A stretch of DNA of 64,000 nucleotides from Mytilisepta virgata (GCA_028015205.1 CM051518.1:57150372-57214371), one strand, 5' to 3'; counted from the stretch's first letter, positions 43,177-56,452 are shown. The notes: generated by a model not told the origin, from the sequence alone. Program-made: numbers and translations.

Positions 43177-44935
43177 AGGGTTAGGATTAGGGTTAGGGTT
43201 AGGGTAAGAATAAGGGTTAGGGTTAGGGTTAAGTTCAAGATTAGTGTTAGAGTTAGGGTTGGTGTTGGGGTTAGGGTTAGGGTTAGGGTTAGGATTAGGG
43301 TTAGGGTTAGGTTAAGGTTAATGTTAGTATTAGGGCTAGGATCAAATTTGAAATAAAAAGGCAGGAGCGGGATTGTGGCTAATAAAAAGACAGGATCACT
43401 TTAGGTGTGAAAAAATATGCAGGACCTGTGTCAATCAGGAAACTTTTTAGTTTAGATGAAAATAAAAATTTAGGCCGACAAATGGTTGCTCCCTTATGGT
43501 TAGTGTTAGTGTTAATAGTAAAGTTAGGATTAGGGTAAGGATTAGGGTTAGGGTTAGGGTAAGGGTTAGGGTTAGGGTTATGATTAGGGTTAGGGTTAGG
43601 GTAAGGGTTAGTGTTAGGGTTAGTGTTAGTGTTAATGTTAGGGTTAGGGTAAGTATTAGTATTAGTGTTAGGGTTAGTTATGGTTAGGGTTAGTGTTAGG
43701 GTTAGGGTTAGTATTATGGTTAGGATTAGGATTAAGATTAGGGTTAGGGTTAGTATTAGGGTTATGGTTAGGGTTAGGGTTAGTGTTAGTATAAGGGTTA
43801 GTGTTAAGGTAAGGGTTAGCGTTAAGGTTAGTGTTAGGGTTAATATTAGAATTATGGTTAGGTTTAGGGTCAGTGTTAGTATTAGGGTTAGGGTTAGGAT
43901 TAGTGGTAGTATTAGGGTTAGGTTTAAAGTTAGGATAAGGGTTAGGGTTAGGTTTAGAGTTAGGATAAGGGTTAGGGTTAGGGTAAGGGTGAGAGTAAGG
44001 ATTAGGGTTAGGGTTAGGGTAAGGGTTAGGGTAAGGGTTATGATTAGGGTTAGGGTTAGGGTAAGGGTTAGTGTTAGGGTTAGTGTTAGTGTTAATGCTA
44101 GGGTTAGGGTTAGGATTAGGGTTAGGGTAAGTATTAGTATTAGTGTTAGGGTTAGTTATGGTTAGGGTTAGTGTTAGGGTTAGGGTTAGTGGTAGTATTA
44201 GGGTTAGGTTTAGAGTTAGGATAAGGGTTAGGGTTAGGTTTAGAGTTAGGATAAGGGTTAGGGTTAGGATAAGGGTTAGGGTAAGGATTAGGGTTAGGGT
44301 TAGGGTAAGGTTTAGGGTTAGGGTTATGATTAGGGTTAGTGTTAGGGTAAGGGTTAGCGTTAGGGTTAATGTTAGGGTTAATATTAGAATTATGGTTAGG
44401 GTTAGGGTCAGTGTTAGTATTAGGGTTAGGGTTAGTGGTAGTATTAGGGTTAGGTTTAGAGTTAGTATAAGGGTTAGGGTTAGGTTTAGAGTTAGGATAA
44501 GGGTTAGGGTTAGGGCTAGATTTAGGGTTAGGGTTAAGGTTAGGGTGAAGGTTAGGGTTAGCGTGAGGATTAGTTAGGATTAGGGTTAGGGTTAAGGTTA
44601 GGGTAAAGGTAAGGGTAAGGTTTAGGGTCTGGGTAAATGTTAGAGTTAGATTAGGGTTCTGGTTAGGGTTAGTGTTAAGTATTAGGGTTAGGGTTAGGGG
44701 TAGGATTAAGATTAGGTTTATTGTTAGTGTTAGTATTAGGGTAAGAGTAAGGGTTAGGGTTAAGGTTAGGGTTAGGGTTAGGGTTAGGATTAGTATTAGG
44801 GTTAAGGTTAGTGTTAGGGTTTGGGTTAATGTTAGGGTATAGGGTTGAGGTTAGGGTTAAGGTTAGGGTTAGGGTTAGGGTTGGGGTTGGGATTAGGGTT
44901 AGGGTTAAGGTTAGGGTTAGGGTTAAAACAAGCCT
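43177..44935 (+). repeat. Interstitial telomeric array (TTAGGG)n, degenerate
   Basis: About 1.76 kb of GGGTTA units with frequent variants (TTAGTG, TTAGGA, TAAGGG, TTAGAG), interrupted at 43339-43496 by a MITE fragment. Higher-order repetition is visible. The open frames reading Arg-Val repeats are translations of this array, not genes. Confidence 0.95.
43339..43496 (-). mobile_element. TAAGGGAGCAACC MITE fragment inside the telomeric array
   Basis: Inverted and one-ended relative of the 476-773 element: one TIR (CAAATGGTTGCTCCCTTA) at the right and a truncated left end at GGATCAAATTTG. Confidence 0.8.
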
Positions 44936-45299
44936 GCTTTAGAGGGAACCTGCATATACATACAATCAATGCTCTCCTGATAAAATTTTATCAACAAATC
45001 CGGAAAAATTAAACTATATATAAAATACATATGTTCAAAAATGTCATTTCATTTCAGTGTCTTGAAACTAGTCTATAAGGAAGTCCATGTATGCGCTATC
45101 AGACATTGTTGGAACTAATTGAAATTTGAGACAAATTCTTTACAAGAAATTTGAAAAACAACTTCAGTTATTTTATATCAAGTAGAAGATTCTGAAGTTA
45201 AATGATTTTTTTTTTTCGAATTTCAGTGTAAAAGAGTATCTGGTCATTTTAACAGAGATCTAACTTTTGAATTAATCAAGCTCAGATTTTTCTGAACTA

Positions 45300-45448
45300 A
45301 AATGACTGCATTGCGGTTGTGTTAAGCAATGTGTACAGACGATAAAAAACCCTCTTAATACAAGCAAATCCAAATTTCCCATGGAAAGAATTGCTATTGA
45401 TATTATTGGTCCTCTTCCTGTTACTGAAAACAGTAATGAATTTATGAT
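45300..45448 (+). pseudogene. Ty3/gypsy-type integrase fragment, copy 2
   Basis: Same remnant as 250-390 (MERIAIDIIGPLPVT), again cut by telomere-like repeats. Its downstream piece is at about 45836-46010. Confidence 0.6.
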
Positions 45449-45543
45449 AACCCTAAACCTAACCCTAACTCTAATACTAACTCGAACACTAACGCCGACC
45501 ATAACTCTAATACTAACCCTAACACTAACCCTAACACTAACCC
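45449..45543 (-). repeat. Degenerate telomere-like tract (CCCTAA on +), copy 2
   Basis: About 95 bp, somewhat longer than in copy 1. Confidence 0.85.
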
Positions 45544-45835
45544 TAAGGGAGCAACCATTTGTTTTTTTATGGGGGGCTAGGATCAAATGTTTGATCCTGC
45601 CAATTTTCTTCGCCGAAATTTCGGTCATGGATAAATTTATTCGGCCGCAATTGCCTAAATTTTTATTTTCATTTATACCTAAGAATTTCCTCACTGACAC
45701 AGGTCCTGCCTTTTTCACACCTAAAGTGATCCTGTCTATTTATTTTGCCAAAATCATGGTCCTGCCTTTTTTATATCAAATTTGATCTACCCCCCCCCCC
45801 CCCCGTTCCAAAATATAAAAATGGTTGCTCCCTTA
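45544..45835. mobile_element. TAAGGGAGCAACC MITE, copy 2
   Basis: Both ends present. The poly-G run of copy 1 is shorter here, and a poly-C run lies at about 45790-45804. Confidence 0.8.
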
Positions 45836-46429
45836 GCGGATAAACGAATTTTTATGTAGATCTGGCTGTTCTTATCAGTTACCACAAAAGGCTGCCATAT
45901 TAACTCTACGAAATGCAACACAACAAATCGGCAAAACCGCATTGTTAATGCTGAACATCTAAAGCAATACAGGAAAGACAAACAACTACTGAATTGTACA
46001 TTAGCAAATGATATTGCTTTTGGTCATTATAGCGAGCGCAGCGAGCGCTATAGGAGCATATGGGTCATTTAGAATAGTCTTTGTTTAATTGGGGCAGCCA
46101 TTATGCAATCAGAAGTGAATTTATTTGTTAAAGCGAACATGGCCATATTATGCTACATACTAAGGCTAGAAAAAGTTTCTTTCGCCGAAAACGGAAGTAA
46201 GTAAAGTAAGGGAAATACCTTGCTTCAAATTATAATTTTAAAGTCAGAATCGTGATACCAGAAATTAGTTTCTGGAAAGGGCTATTGGTATTACTGCGCT
46301 CGCATCATTGGCGACGCCAACAGCATATTAGCGAATACCGAAGCGACAAAACAATCGTAAAACAAACTAGAAATACTGTGAGCAAAGCTCACTACTTGAT
46401 ACCCCCGCCTTACATAAGATACATGAAAG

Positions 46430-47290
46430 GAAATCACAATGAATAACAAAGTCCATGTTTTGCTATGTGAGACCCCAAAAATTGGCCAGATCAAAATCTA
46501 CAATAGGAGGTGCACTATGGCATCATGTGATAAAGATTCTCTGAAAGTTTCATCAAATTCCATTCGGTCTTTTAGGAGGAGTTGCGGATGGCATACTGAT
46601 ACCCCCTATCACAATGAATGGCAAGGTCCATGTTTTGGTATGGTAAACCCCAAATATTTGTCAGATCAAAATCTAAAACAGGAGGTGCACTATAGCATCA
46701 TGTAAAAAAGATTGTCTCAAAGTCTCATGGAATTCCATTTAGTGGTTTAGGAGAAGTTGCGGATGGCATACTGGTACCCCCATCACAATGAATGGCAAAG
46801 TCCATGTGTTGGTATGGGAAACCCTTAAATGTTGGTCAGATCAAGATTTAAAATAGAAGATGCACTACAGCATCATGTAATAAAGATCCTCTGAAAGTTT
46901 CATCAAATTCCATTCAGTGGTTTAGGAGGGGTTGCGGATGGCATCATGGTACCCCTATCACAATGAATGTCAAATTCCATGTTTTGGTATGGGTAACCCC
47001 AAATATTCATCTGATCAAAATGTAAAATAGGAGGTGCACTATGGCATTATGTAATAAAGATCCTCTGAAAGTTTCATCAAATTCCAAACAGTGGTTTAGG
47101 AGGAATTGTGGATGGCATCATGGTGCCCCCTATCACATTGAAAGTCAAAGTCCATGTTTTTCTATGGGAAACCCCAAAAATTGGTCAGATCAAACTCTAA
47201 AATAAGAGGTGCGCAATGCCATCACGGGATGAAGATTCTCTGAAAGTTTCATCAAATTCCATTTCGTAGTTGAGGAGGAGTTGCGGATAC
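46430..47290. repeat. Tandem array, about 175-bp unit, copy 2
   Basis: Five units with the GTGCACTA-type core near 46509, 46684, 46861, 47035 and 47210. Same order as copy 1, followed by a longer CGGACGGACG tract. Confidence 0.85.
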
Positions 47291-49517
47291 AAAGGTCGGA
47301 CGAACGGACGGACGATCGGACGGACGGACACAACGAATACTAGCAGGGGTATAAAAAAGAACAAGATAGCATAGAAAATGACGAAAATATAATACATGTA
47401 ACAATTCGGTACATGTAGTGACAAATTTACCTCCAGTCAAAACTAGATATGGACGCATCATCTCATGCAACAATTTATTACACAGTTTTTATTTATGTTA
47501 TAAAGGGTCCAAATAATACTCGAAAACGCTCTGTTTCATATTTTAGTTTTCCATTTATTTTCCTTTTGCTAACTAACTTGGCACTGAGATTACATGAAAC
47601 AGAGGTCAGAAACAGGAATACATTGCAATGTTCAAGATTTCGACAAAACAGTCCACTATCATACGAGACATTTTGACAAAAAGACCATTTCACTATTCAT
47701 ATATAAGTGACTTGTTCAAAACATTAAGAATATCTACAATAAGAATGGAGAATTGGACAAATATATGTAAAAGAAGGAAATATAGAACAAAAATAAATCC
47801 AAAGAATAACGTACAGAATTGGAAGTTAGACATAACAGGTTCTCCATCAAAATTAGAGAGTCGAAAAAAAGGTAAGACAAAAGAAATCAGAGATTAAGAC
47901 TTATGACATTTACGTAGCATTGCTATAGAAGAAGAAGAAGAATTTTGAATTTTCAATACCCTTTATTGTATATAAGACAAAATATCACAGACAGTATATA
48001 TCACAACGGTATCTGAAAATTCAAATTTTTTACATAATATAAAATACAAAGTACAATACCTACCATTATAATAACTGACAAGCTTCCTACAAATTTTACA
48101 AATTCATGAAAATATTTAAATTTACAGCTAAATAAGCGTACATTCAAATATCAATGTAATTTAAATGAAAGTTTTATAAATGACTTTAAATTGTCCAACT
48201 TATGAAGAAGAAGAAGAAGAAGAAGACGATGATTTTATTTCGAAATAAAGGGCCCATATGAGCATATTTGACAATACAAACAATCATGATTAGAAAAAAA
48301 CATACATGTACAATATATATATTATAAGTCACTATTTATTAAGTATTATATTTTTTACACAAAATCATATCCTGGTTAAGACTGTACTCAGGCGCACATC
48401 GTTCCAATTCTGTCTACAACAAACAACAAAGGAAGGAGAATGTTCTCTACTCCAAAATATAGATCATACCCATCAGTTGTCTATTTGTCCCGCTAAATTT
48501 TAACAGATTTATGAATACTATAATGCCCGAGAGGTCCGTAACCCATGGCACTGTAAAGCTATTGACTATTTAAGATGTTTATTTCAAATGATGGCAGTAG
48601 TATTATTTTTTAGAGAGATATTAAATATTTAATATATTTTTAGTGTTGTTATTATTATTATTTTTATTATCAATTGAATACCTATGTGCACTGAACTATA
48701 ACTACTAAAACAACATGTCATGCATAATTGTTTACACAAGACTAGTGGGCAGAAAGGGAATAGATTTTTCAAAAAGTGGGCAGAAGGGGAACAAACCACC
48801 AATGCTATTGACAAACAATTACATCTAAAAAATAATATCAACGGTTTGTAAGGTGGCATATGAATTTTTGAATTATAGAAACGTAAGTTTATAAATATAG
48901 TTTTCATAATGTTAAGTGTTATGTAAAAGAATTTCGTTAAACTGACCCTCGGATTTAGCAGGTGGACCAATGATATAGGAAGACATATCATTTTTGAAAT
49001 GTAACTGTGATTGTCCTGGAAGAGATAGTATCATGCAGGTAACTTTTTCCTGGTCCACTTTTTATAAACAGTTGATTTATTTTTGGTAGAGTTTTGACGA
49101 TTTTCCTTTTTTGATTTGACGTGCTATCTCCTCTGTTTAAACCATGTTTAAGAAAATATTATTTCACAGTCTATTTTGTAAAAATAATAAGTATACTTTT
49201 GGAAATATTCGATTTTTTATATGATTTTGTATATAGTAAACCATCCATTTACAGTATTTAGTTCAATTACAGAATTTAATAGAATAAGGCTGACTTGTAC
49301 CAATCTGCCATCATCAACATCTAAAGTGTTAGATTTGGGAAGTTAACTCTATCTCAAGTGCAATAAGGAGACTTATTTCAAACCTTTTTGGTTGCTGTCT
49401 CGTTGTTGGAAGTCTGTATGTTTACCTTTTTGTGACTATCATAGTAGTGTGAGTCATTGTCCCATTACACAACGAATTTTTGTACGACTTTACCCCCAAC
49501 AGAGCTATTGAAAAACA

Positions 49518-50184
49518 GGGGCCAGGTTTTCGAAGATGTCTTATGACTACGACATATCGTAAGATGGTCTTACGACGTGCCGCAGTCATAAAATATGTTT
49601 TCGAAAGGGTCGCAACTTGCGACATGTCACAAAATTTGTCACTAAGTTACGACACCAAAGAAGGTGTTCTTAGATGGTCTTATAATGTATAGAAGCACGA
49701 ATAATTCGTTAAGCGAGAATTTGAATGTTCGAACCCTAGGTATTTCTTATTGTATTAAAATAGAGTAGACCGATAAATTTTTACAATGGTTTTATCGATC
49801 CATGTTAATAGACTGTCACATTCCATAATTGATTTACATGTACATGCATGCTACACATGTACAGTAAACGTATATGCATTAATCATTTTAAGGCAATTTT
49901 TTTTTAATTTAACTTAATTAAATGTTCTTTTTAATTTTTTTTTCTTTTTTAGTTACATGTACCTTTTTTAGTTAAATTGCACACTTTGCTAAATCCTTTT
50001 AAAATTTCATTATTTGTCATTACTGACTTGCGATAGTCATACAATCGTCGTAACTATGATTGTCTTAGGATACCTTTGTTTTACATCATACGATAGGTCG
50101 TAAGACCATCATAACTGAGTCGCAAGTAATGTCATAAGACATGTTTTACGATCAATCTTACGATACTTTCGAAAACCTGGCCCC
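49518..50184. mobile_element. MITE with GGGGCCAGGTTTTCGAA ends, block C
   Basis: Orthologous to 6462-7124 and 12206-12870, with the same position relative to exon 1. Confidence 0.85.
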
Positions 50185-50652
50185 AGTACTTTAATTAACG
50201 GGTGTTACACGGACACTTTTATGAATAGAATAGCTCGTGCGTTAACATCAAAGGTATTTTAATACTTAAGAAAAGTGTAACGGACAGACAATATCTACGG
50301 ACTTAGTATACAGGTCAATCAACAACTACAGTAAAATAGAAAACTTAATACATTATTTTTTAAACGACCCTGTCGTAAATGTACATGGAGTAGTGTTAGG
50401 TATGTGTATATATAGTCTGTTTTAATTTAATTTTAAATTCATTGGGATCGAACCTGTACCCGAAAAAGACATCATCTAGTTGATCGAAAAATGAAATTAC
50501 ATGTAGTAGTCCTTTCATACGAAAACAAGTATTTATCTTATCCACATATTCTAAGGAATGTAACTCTCGTATACACACCTGAACAACGTGTTAATGTTTA
50601 TTTTAGGTTTTGTGATAAGAAAAAACGGTCATCTTCAACTTGGACCGGTGAA

Positions 50653-50775
50653 ATGGCGGACAACACTAACGAATGCTGTGTAGAATACACACATGTCGGG
50701 AAATCTGGACTCAAAGTTTCCAATATATGTCTTGGTACCATGACATTTGGTAAAGATGAGAATCACCCTATCGCA
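50653..50775 (+). pseudogene. Aldo/keto reductase exon 1, copy C
   Basis: Codons 1-41, Leu form of GLKVS and HPIA ending, intact donor GCA|GTAAGT. It is the only exon-1 copy belonging to copy 2. Confidence 0.75.
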
Positions 50776-50844
50776 GTAAGTTGGAAATGTATGCAATATA
50801 CATCCGTGTTGTTTTAGTCCTATATCATGACTTCGCATTTCTAT

Positions 50845-51227
50845 CACAGGGGCCCGACTTTTTCTTACTTTTAATAAATATTTACTATTACAACGAATAT
50901 TTTGCGTTTATTAACAATGTGCTATACACTATCCACGTCCTTATACTAAAAATCCTATGAATTTATACATCAAAGTTCAAGTTGTTTAAATTCTATACAT
51001 GGATAACCTTTGTGCACACCAAAAAAAATAAGGATGTTAAATGGAAAGATACCAATAATAATCCAGAATAGGACTTTTTAGTATAAGGACGTGAATAGTA
51101 TATAGCACATTGATAATAAACGCAGAATATTCGTTGTTATAGTAAATTTTTATTAAAAGTACTTATGAAAAAAGACAAAAAAAAATGAAATAAAAAGAAA
51201 TAAATATCCAGAAGTCGGGCCCCTGTG
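50845..51227. mobile_element. MITE with CACAGGGGCCCGACTT ends and perfect 8-bp target duplication
   Basis: 383 bp with long inverted arms (terminal CACAGGGGCCCGACTT; inner GTATAAGGACGTG, TAATAAACGCA). It is flanked by ATTTCTAT at 50837-50844 and 51228-51235. Blocks A (7792) and B (13543) have the empty site with one ATTTCTAT. The 8-bp duplication and CAGGG-like end suggest a hAT-type transposase; no coding capacity. Confidence 0.88.
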
Positions 51228-51461
51228 ATTTCTATTCAATATTCAATGATAAATCATTTAAGGTCAATTAACCTGTTACTTTTCAGTGTCTCATATTATT
51301 AAATGCTAGGGCAGCAGCTTGATAGATTTTGAATAAAAAGTACATGTGTAGCAAGTATCAAAACAATCCAAATAAAATAAAAATAATAAAATAATAAAAA
51401 TAAAATAAAATAAAAATATAATATAATAAGGAAAACAAACAAACAACTCAAATAAATAACA

Positions 51462-51538
51462 TCGTCCCAAGTCAGGGTTTTGTATCCACGTTCGTTTGTA
51501 GGATGAGGTTTGATACAAAATCATGACTTGGGAGGATG
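51462..51538. repeat. Short hairpin repeat, block C
   Basis: Same hairpin as 13782-13860, with one changed base in the left arm. Confidence 0.6.
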
Positions 51539-52644
51539 ATAATTAAGAGAGCAAAAACAAAAGCGGAAACATTGTAAAAATAAAAAAATATAATAACAAT
51601 CGGGGAGGACAAGGTCTATGTGACGTATCATTTATTTACAATTTGCCCTGGGCACTATGTGTTGCTCAAATTGGCATGATTATCCCCGCAGTTCGAATGA
51701 AGTACGGGGATATTTGTAATCGGTCAGTCGTACCGACCGTCCGTTCGGCACACTTTCTTGTGACATCAACTCCTCAACTTTTGGGTTTAGAAATTTAATT
51801 TATATATAGAGCGGTTGCATACCACCTATAAATGCGCAAGAAGGTTTTATAATTTAAGCTTGTGACCTAAACTCCTCTTTAATTTTACAATTTATGCATT
51901 TTATTTCTATACAATATTGTAATGCACCATATGCAGAATTTTGATTTCTAAAATTTTGGTCCACAGGGGTGGAAATTTGAAATTTTCAATTTAAGCTTGT
52001 GACCTTAAGTTCTCTTTAATTTTGCTAATATATAGTATTGTCCTACACTGTATTTAGTTGCACAATAAGGATTTAGAATATAGATTTTTAAACCGGGGGC
52101 TCACTCAGGTCAAATTTTAAAAATTGTCAGTTTAAGCTTGTGAACTATGTTTTTTTTTTTATTTTTCATTAGGTTAATTGATCTAATTTCTTAATAGAAT
52201 GACTGTATACTATTTTTGGATGAGAAAAATGGTTTTATATTTGAATATAGGTAAGTGGCCCAACTACTTACAGGGATTCAGGGATAACTGTCGATTCCAA
52301 CAGTACAGATTTCTAGTTTATAATATTGTTCTTCACTATGTGTAGATGTGCAATAATGTTTTCAATTTTGAAATTTTTATATATAGAATTGTCCTACACC
52401 ATATGTAGTTGCACATTAAGGATTTAGAATTTAGATTTTTAAACCGGGAGCCCACTCGGGTCAAATTTCAAAAATTGTAAGTTTAAGCTTGTGATCTAAG
52501 CTTTTTCAGTTTTTATTAGGTTTATTGATTTAATTTCTTTATAGAATGGTTGCAAAATTTTTGGATGGGAATAAGGTTTTATTGATTTTGACTATAGGTA
52601 AGTGCCCCAATTACTTACAAGGGTGCGGGGATTACTGCCGATTC

Positions 52645-54080
52645 TCCCGCTGATGTTACAACGCCTCCAAGGTAAGTAAATGTTTCAAAATCCTCTATTT
52701 TCTGGTCGTCTATTTTTACTGGATCTTTTATGCTGGCGTTCAGTCTCGTTATTAGTTTTCTTAGTGTTGATCTTGAGGTCAACTTGGTTTGCATCTACAT
52801 GTAATCTTTGTGTCTTGCTTTGTATATCCTGGTATTTTGATGATAATAGAGCCAGATCGTCAGCAAAGTCTAGGTCTTCTAACATTGTTGTGAAGTTCCA
52901 TCTTATTGCTGTTGGTTCCCTTTCTGTTGTTCTTTTCATTATGAAGTCAATAACTAATAGGAAAAGGAACCCTGACACAGTACAGCCATGTTTCACTCCT
53001 GTTGTAACCTGGAACCATTCTGATTCTTCACCATCTTCTAACACTGTGCATTCCCATGTTTCGTACAGTAGTTTTACCACCCTGATTAACTTGTCTGGGA
53101 TGCCATAGAAATTCATGATGGACCAGGCTTTCTCTGTGGATGGAATCAAATGCTTTTTCAAAGTCAACATAGTTAACAAACAGTGGTGCATTACACTCAG
53201 TACACTGCTCTAAGATGTTTCTGAGTGTAAATAATTGCTCGGTTGTGCTCCTTCCCCTCCTAAATCCAGCTTGTTCCTCTCGCAGTTGTTCCTCTACACC
53301 GTCTTGCATTCTTTGTATCACCACTCTAGAGAAAATCTTGCTGGCATTGATAAATGGGTGATGCCTCTGTAGTTGCCACACATTGATCTATCCTCTTTCT
53401 TTGGAATCTTTAGAATTAGGCATTTATTCCAATCAGCTGGTATAGTTTCTTGATTCCATATGTCCCTAAAGAGTTTTTCTAGGTATTTTACTGTTGTTTC
53501 CGAGTCTGCCTTTAAAATTTCCGCTGTTATCTCGTCGATACCTCCTGATTTGCCATTCTTTAGCTTTTTTATTGCCTTGATGATTTCATCCTTCCGTATG
53601 ACACCCGTATCTATTTCTTCTATCACGTCACCTTCACTTTGTACTACTAGTGGATTCTCATGTCGTGGGCGATTCAATAATTCTTTGAAGTGTTCTTTCG
53701 ACCTTTTCTTTTTCTCGTCCTGGTTGCTCAAGATCTTCCCATGCTTGTCCTTTACTATTGATGTTGCTGCTCTTATCTCATTTCCCAGCACTCTTGTTAT
53801 CTCATAAACTTTTTTCATGTGACCTTTTGTTTCTGTTTCACTTATCAGGCCTTCTGTCCAATTTCTCCTGTCACTCCTCATGGTACTCTTTACCTCTCTA
53901 TTTAGTTCCTAGGTTTTCTTTCAATTGTTCTGATCTGCTGTTGTTGATCTGATGTTTCAGTTGCTTCCTTTCATCCACATGTTTCCATGATTCTCTACGT
54001 ACTTCACTCCAAGTATGTTCTTTGAAGTTTAGATGTAGCCTCTTCCCATGGTTTCCCAGATGTCTTCTACATTATCCATT
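52645..54080 (-). mobile_element. LINE fragment with broken reverse transcriptase, copy 2
   Basis: Same element as 17029-18870, with longer open frames (motifs KLKNGKSGG, IPKKEDRS, NYRGIT, REEQAGFRRGRSTTEQL, GVKHGCTVSG, FADD). It ends at 52645 within the TYLGGVVTSAGE stretch, fused to intron repeat sequence, and so lacks the 3' part kept in copy 1. It keeps the segment that copy 1 lost near 17525. Confidence 0.85.
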
Positions 54081-55013
54081 TTATCTAGTACTAAGGTGTG
54101 TATAGTAACTATTTTTTTTATCGTAGACCTTTAACTTAGTAAAATTGAACAGGCTGTATGGCTTTATGTGTTAAAAGAATTTTGGTCTATTATAAAAAAG
54201 AATAGTTTCCAACAAGGTCTTCATTTATTTAATAAAATGGTTTATTATAGACGCATAACGGGAAATTTTTTAAAATAATCGACGAAAAATTCTGCAAATA
54301 ATTTGAGAAAGATGAGAAAACAAATGTAAAGCATTTCCCCAAAAACTGAATTACTCCAAACCTATCAGGAATAGAGGCGAAATGTAGATTTTTTTGTGTT
54401 GTTTGGTTACTGTCTTATTGACGTTCATATCCCACATCTCTTTTTATTCATTTTATTTTTTTTGGGGAAAATCAGAAAAGTCAAACGGACAATAAATAGT
54501 AATGAATCGCATGAATGACGTACGTTCATGGTCTAAGTGCAAGAATAGAATATAAAATAAATGAACTAATGTAACAATGGCAAGTGGTTTACGCAATTAA
54601 ATTACGTATAATACGCACGCCCTTAAAACACAAGCTCATCGTCTCCTGCAATTTATTTAAATAATTTATGCTTTCAAATCTTTTTTCTCAAATTTATTCC
54701 TCTGTTTTTCGTTCTTGTAAACATGTGATCTACTATATACTCACATGAAAATAAATGACCAAAAGAAAAGATGTAAATTCTTTCCGTTTCCGTTTTCCTT
54801 TCCGTTTCCGTCGTTTAGCAACATTCACTGTAAACGCGCTTATTATAAGGACAATGCTCATTGATAATAAACCCATGGTTACTCGTATTTATTGAAAATA
54901 TTTATTAAAAGTACGCGTTATATAAAGAAAAAAATCAAAAGCACCCTGCGTACGATTAATGCATATATGTGTATTTTATGTAAGAAATTTAGTGTCTGAG
55001 TTCGTTTACTAAA
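54081..55013. other. Reductase copy 2 intron 1; right end of the TIR block
   Basis: Matches 18870-19804. The TTTCCGTTTCCGTTTT right-end repeat is at about 54777-54830. Nothing coding. Confidence 0.6.
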
Positions 55014-55266
55014 GGGGGCTTGGTGGCCGAGTGGTCTAGGTAGTTCGTCATGACTACTAATGATCACTAGCCTGTCAACACTGAGGTCTCAGCTGTGGCG
55101 GGGTGTGTTCGACTCCTATATTAATTGACAAGGATTGCCAATTTTCCTACCGAAGGTCCGTGGTTCTCTCCGGGTACTTCAGCTTCCTCTAACAATAAAA
55201 ACTGACCGCCGCGAAATAGCCAAAATGTGCTGAAAACGGCTTTCAACCCCAACCAAACAAAAACAA
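55014..55266 (+). mobile_element. tRNA-derived SINE, copy 2, B box deleted
   Basis: As 19805-20067, but about 20 bp containing the B box GTTCGAGTC are missing (ACTGAGGTCTCAGCTG). Confidence 0.75.
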
Positions 55267-56452
55267 TCGTTTACTAAAAACCACATCAGGGTCGTAAATT
55301 CCATAGAGGCGGAGGAGGCAGCTGCCTCCTACAACTTTAGAGCAAAAAAAAATTGTTATTCATACATTTTAAATCGAAATGAAAATTAAAAGAGAAAGGG
55401 ATTAATTAATGCATTAAAACTAAAAGCGCAGTTAGTCTCGTGCAACTAAGAGTAATTTCGGGCATTCGGGTAACTTCAAAGACTTTGCGCCGAAAATTTC
55501 TTTAGGTGTTGCGGTCTGCTTTTACGCGTTAAAAAAAACTTCATCACTTGACACATCAAAGAAACAAAAACGGGTATTAGAATCACATACTTGCCAACAT
55601 ATTTTTGCTAGAATCCCTGTTAAATCGGCAAGGGGTCCGCTCAAGGTCCCCAGTGGGTCAAGGGCGAAGCCCCCCGATCGAAAACGATTTAAGGTATTTG
55701 GAAGTTGTTTCCAGAGTGCAAAAATGTGAATAAATGTTTATAAAGATTACTTTATTTTGATGTAAAATATTATCTTAATTCTTGATATTTTGACTGGAAC
55801 AGCAGTAATGAAAACACAAGATGTAAATACATATATGTGCAGCCATGTGATGAAAACATTGTAGTGACTTCTGAATCTGTGTCTTCGTTAAGAGAAGGGA
55901 TTTTGTCTATCTTACATTATCACATGTATAAGCACTGAAAAAATCCCTCGAAATTAAGAAATCCTGGAGAATTTACAGTCCACTCGGTAACCCGGTAATG
56001 GGGTCAAATTTCCGGAGGTTCCGGAGAAATCCGGAGCATTGGCATGTATAGAATCATTGCCATTTTAGTCTTCTTTAAAACAATATAAATCACATGGGTC
56101 TTTTAGTAAAATGCAATCGAAATACAAAAAGAAATGCTACCAAGAGGTCACTTCATAGTCTTTTATATAAAAATGCTCAGGATTTCTCCACAACCCAATG
56201 TGAAAAATATTCATCTAAACAGTCAACTATTGAAATCAAAACTTAATTTTGAAGAAAGTTTGATATTATTGTATTTATCAGTTATCTAAGACATCGAGGT
56301 CTTGGAAACTCCCAAGTATCAATTATTTTGCAAAAAAGGTGTTTAGCTTCCCCAGACTCGCGCCTTCTATACTGCCTCTATACTGCCTCTCCCATCATTA
56401 AAGCCAATTTACGGTCCTGCACATTTTATATATTTTTCCTAATAAATTTTAG
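55267..56452. other. Reductase copy 2 intron 1, 3' part
   Basis: Collinear with 20068-21261. Nothing else seen. Confidence 0.6.

Larger units (their letters stand above)
47824..52380 (+). repeat. Exon-1 block C
   Basis: Collinear with blocks A and B. Carries a private MITE at 50845-51227 but lacks A's insertions. Confidence 0.8.

Noticed and set aside
43138..44577. Long open frames rich in Arg-Val and Ser-Val repeats
   Set aside because: They are translations of the degenerate TTAGGG array, which lacks stops in some frames. No start context, splice logic or domain.
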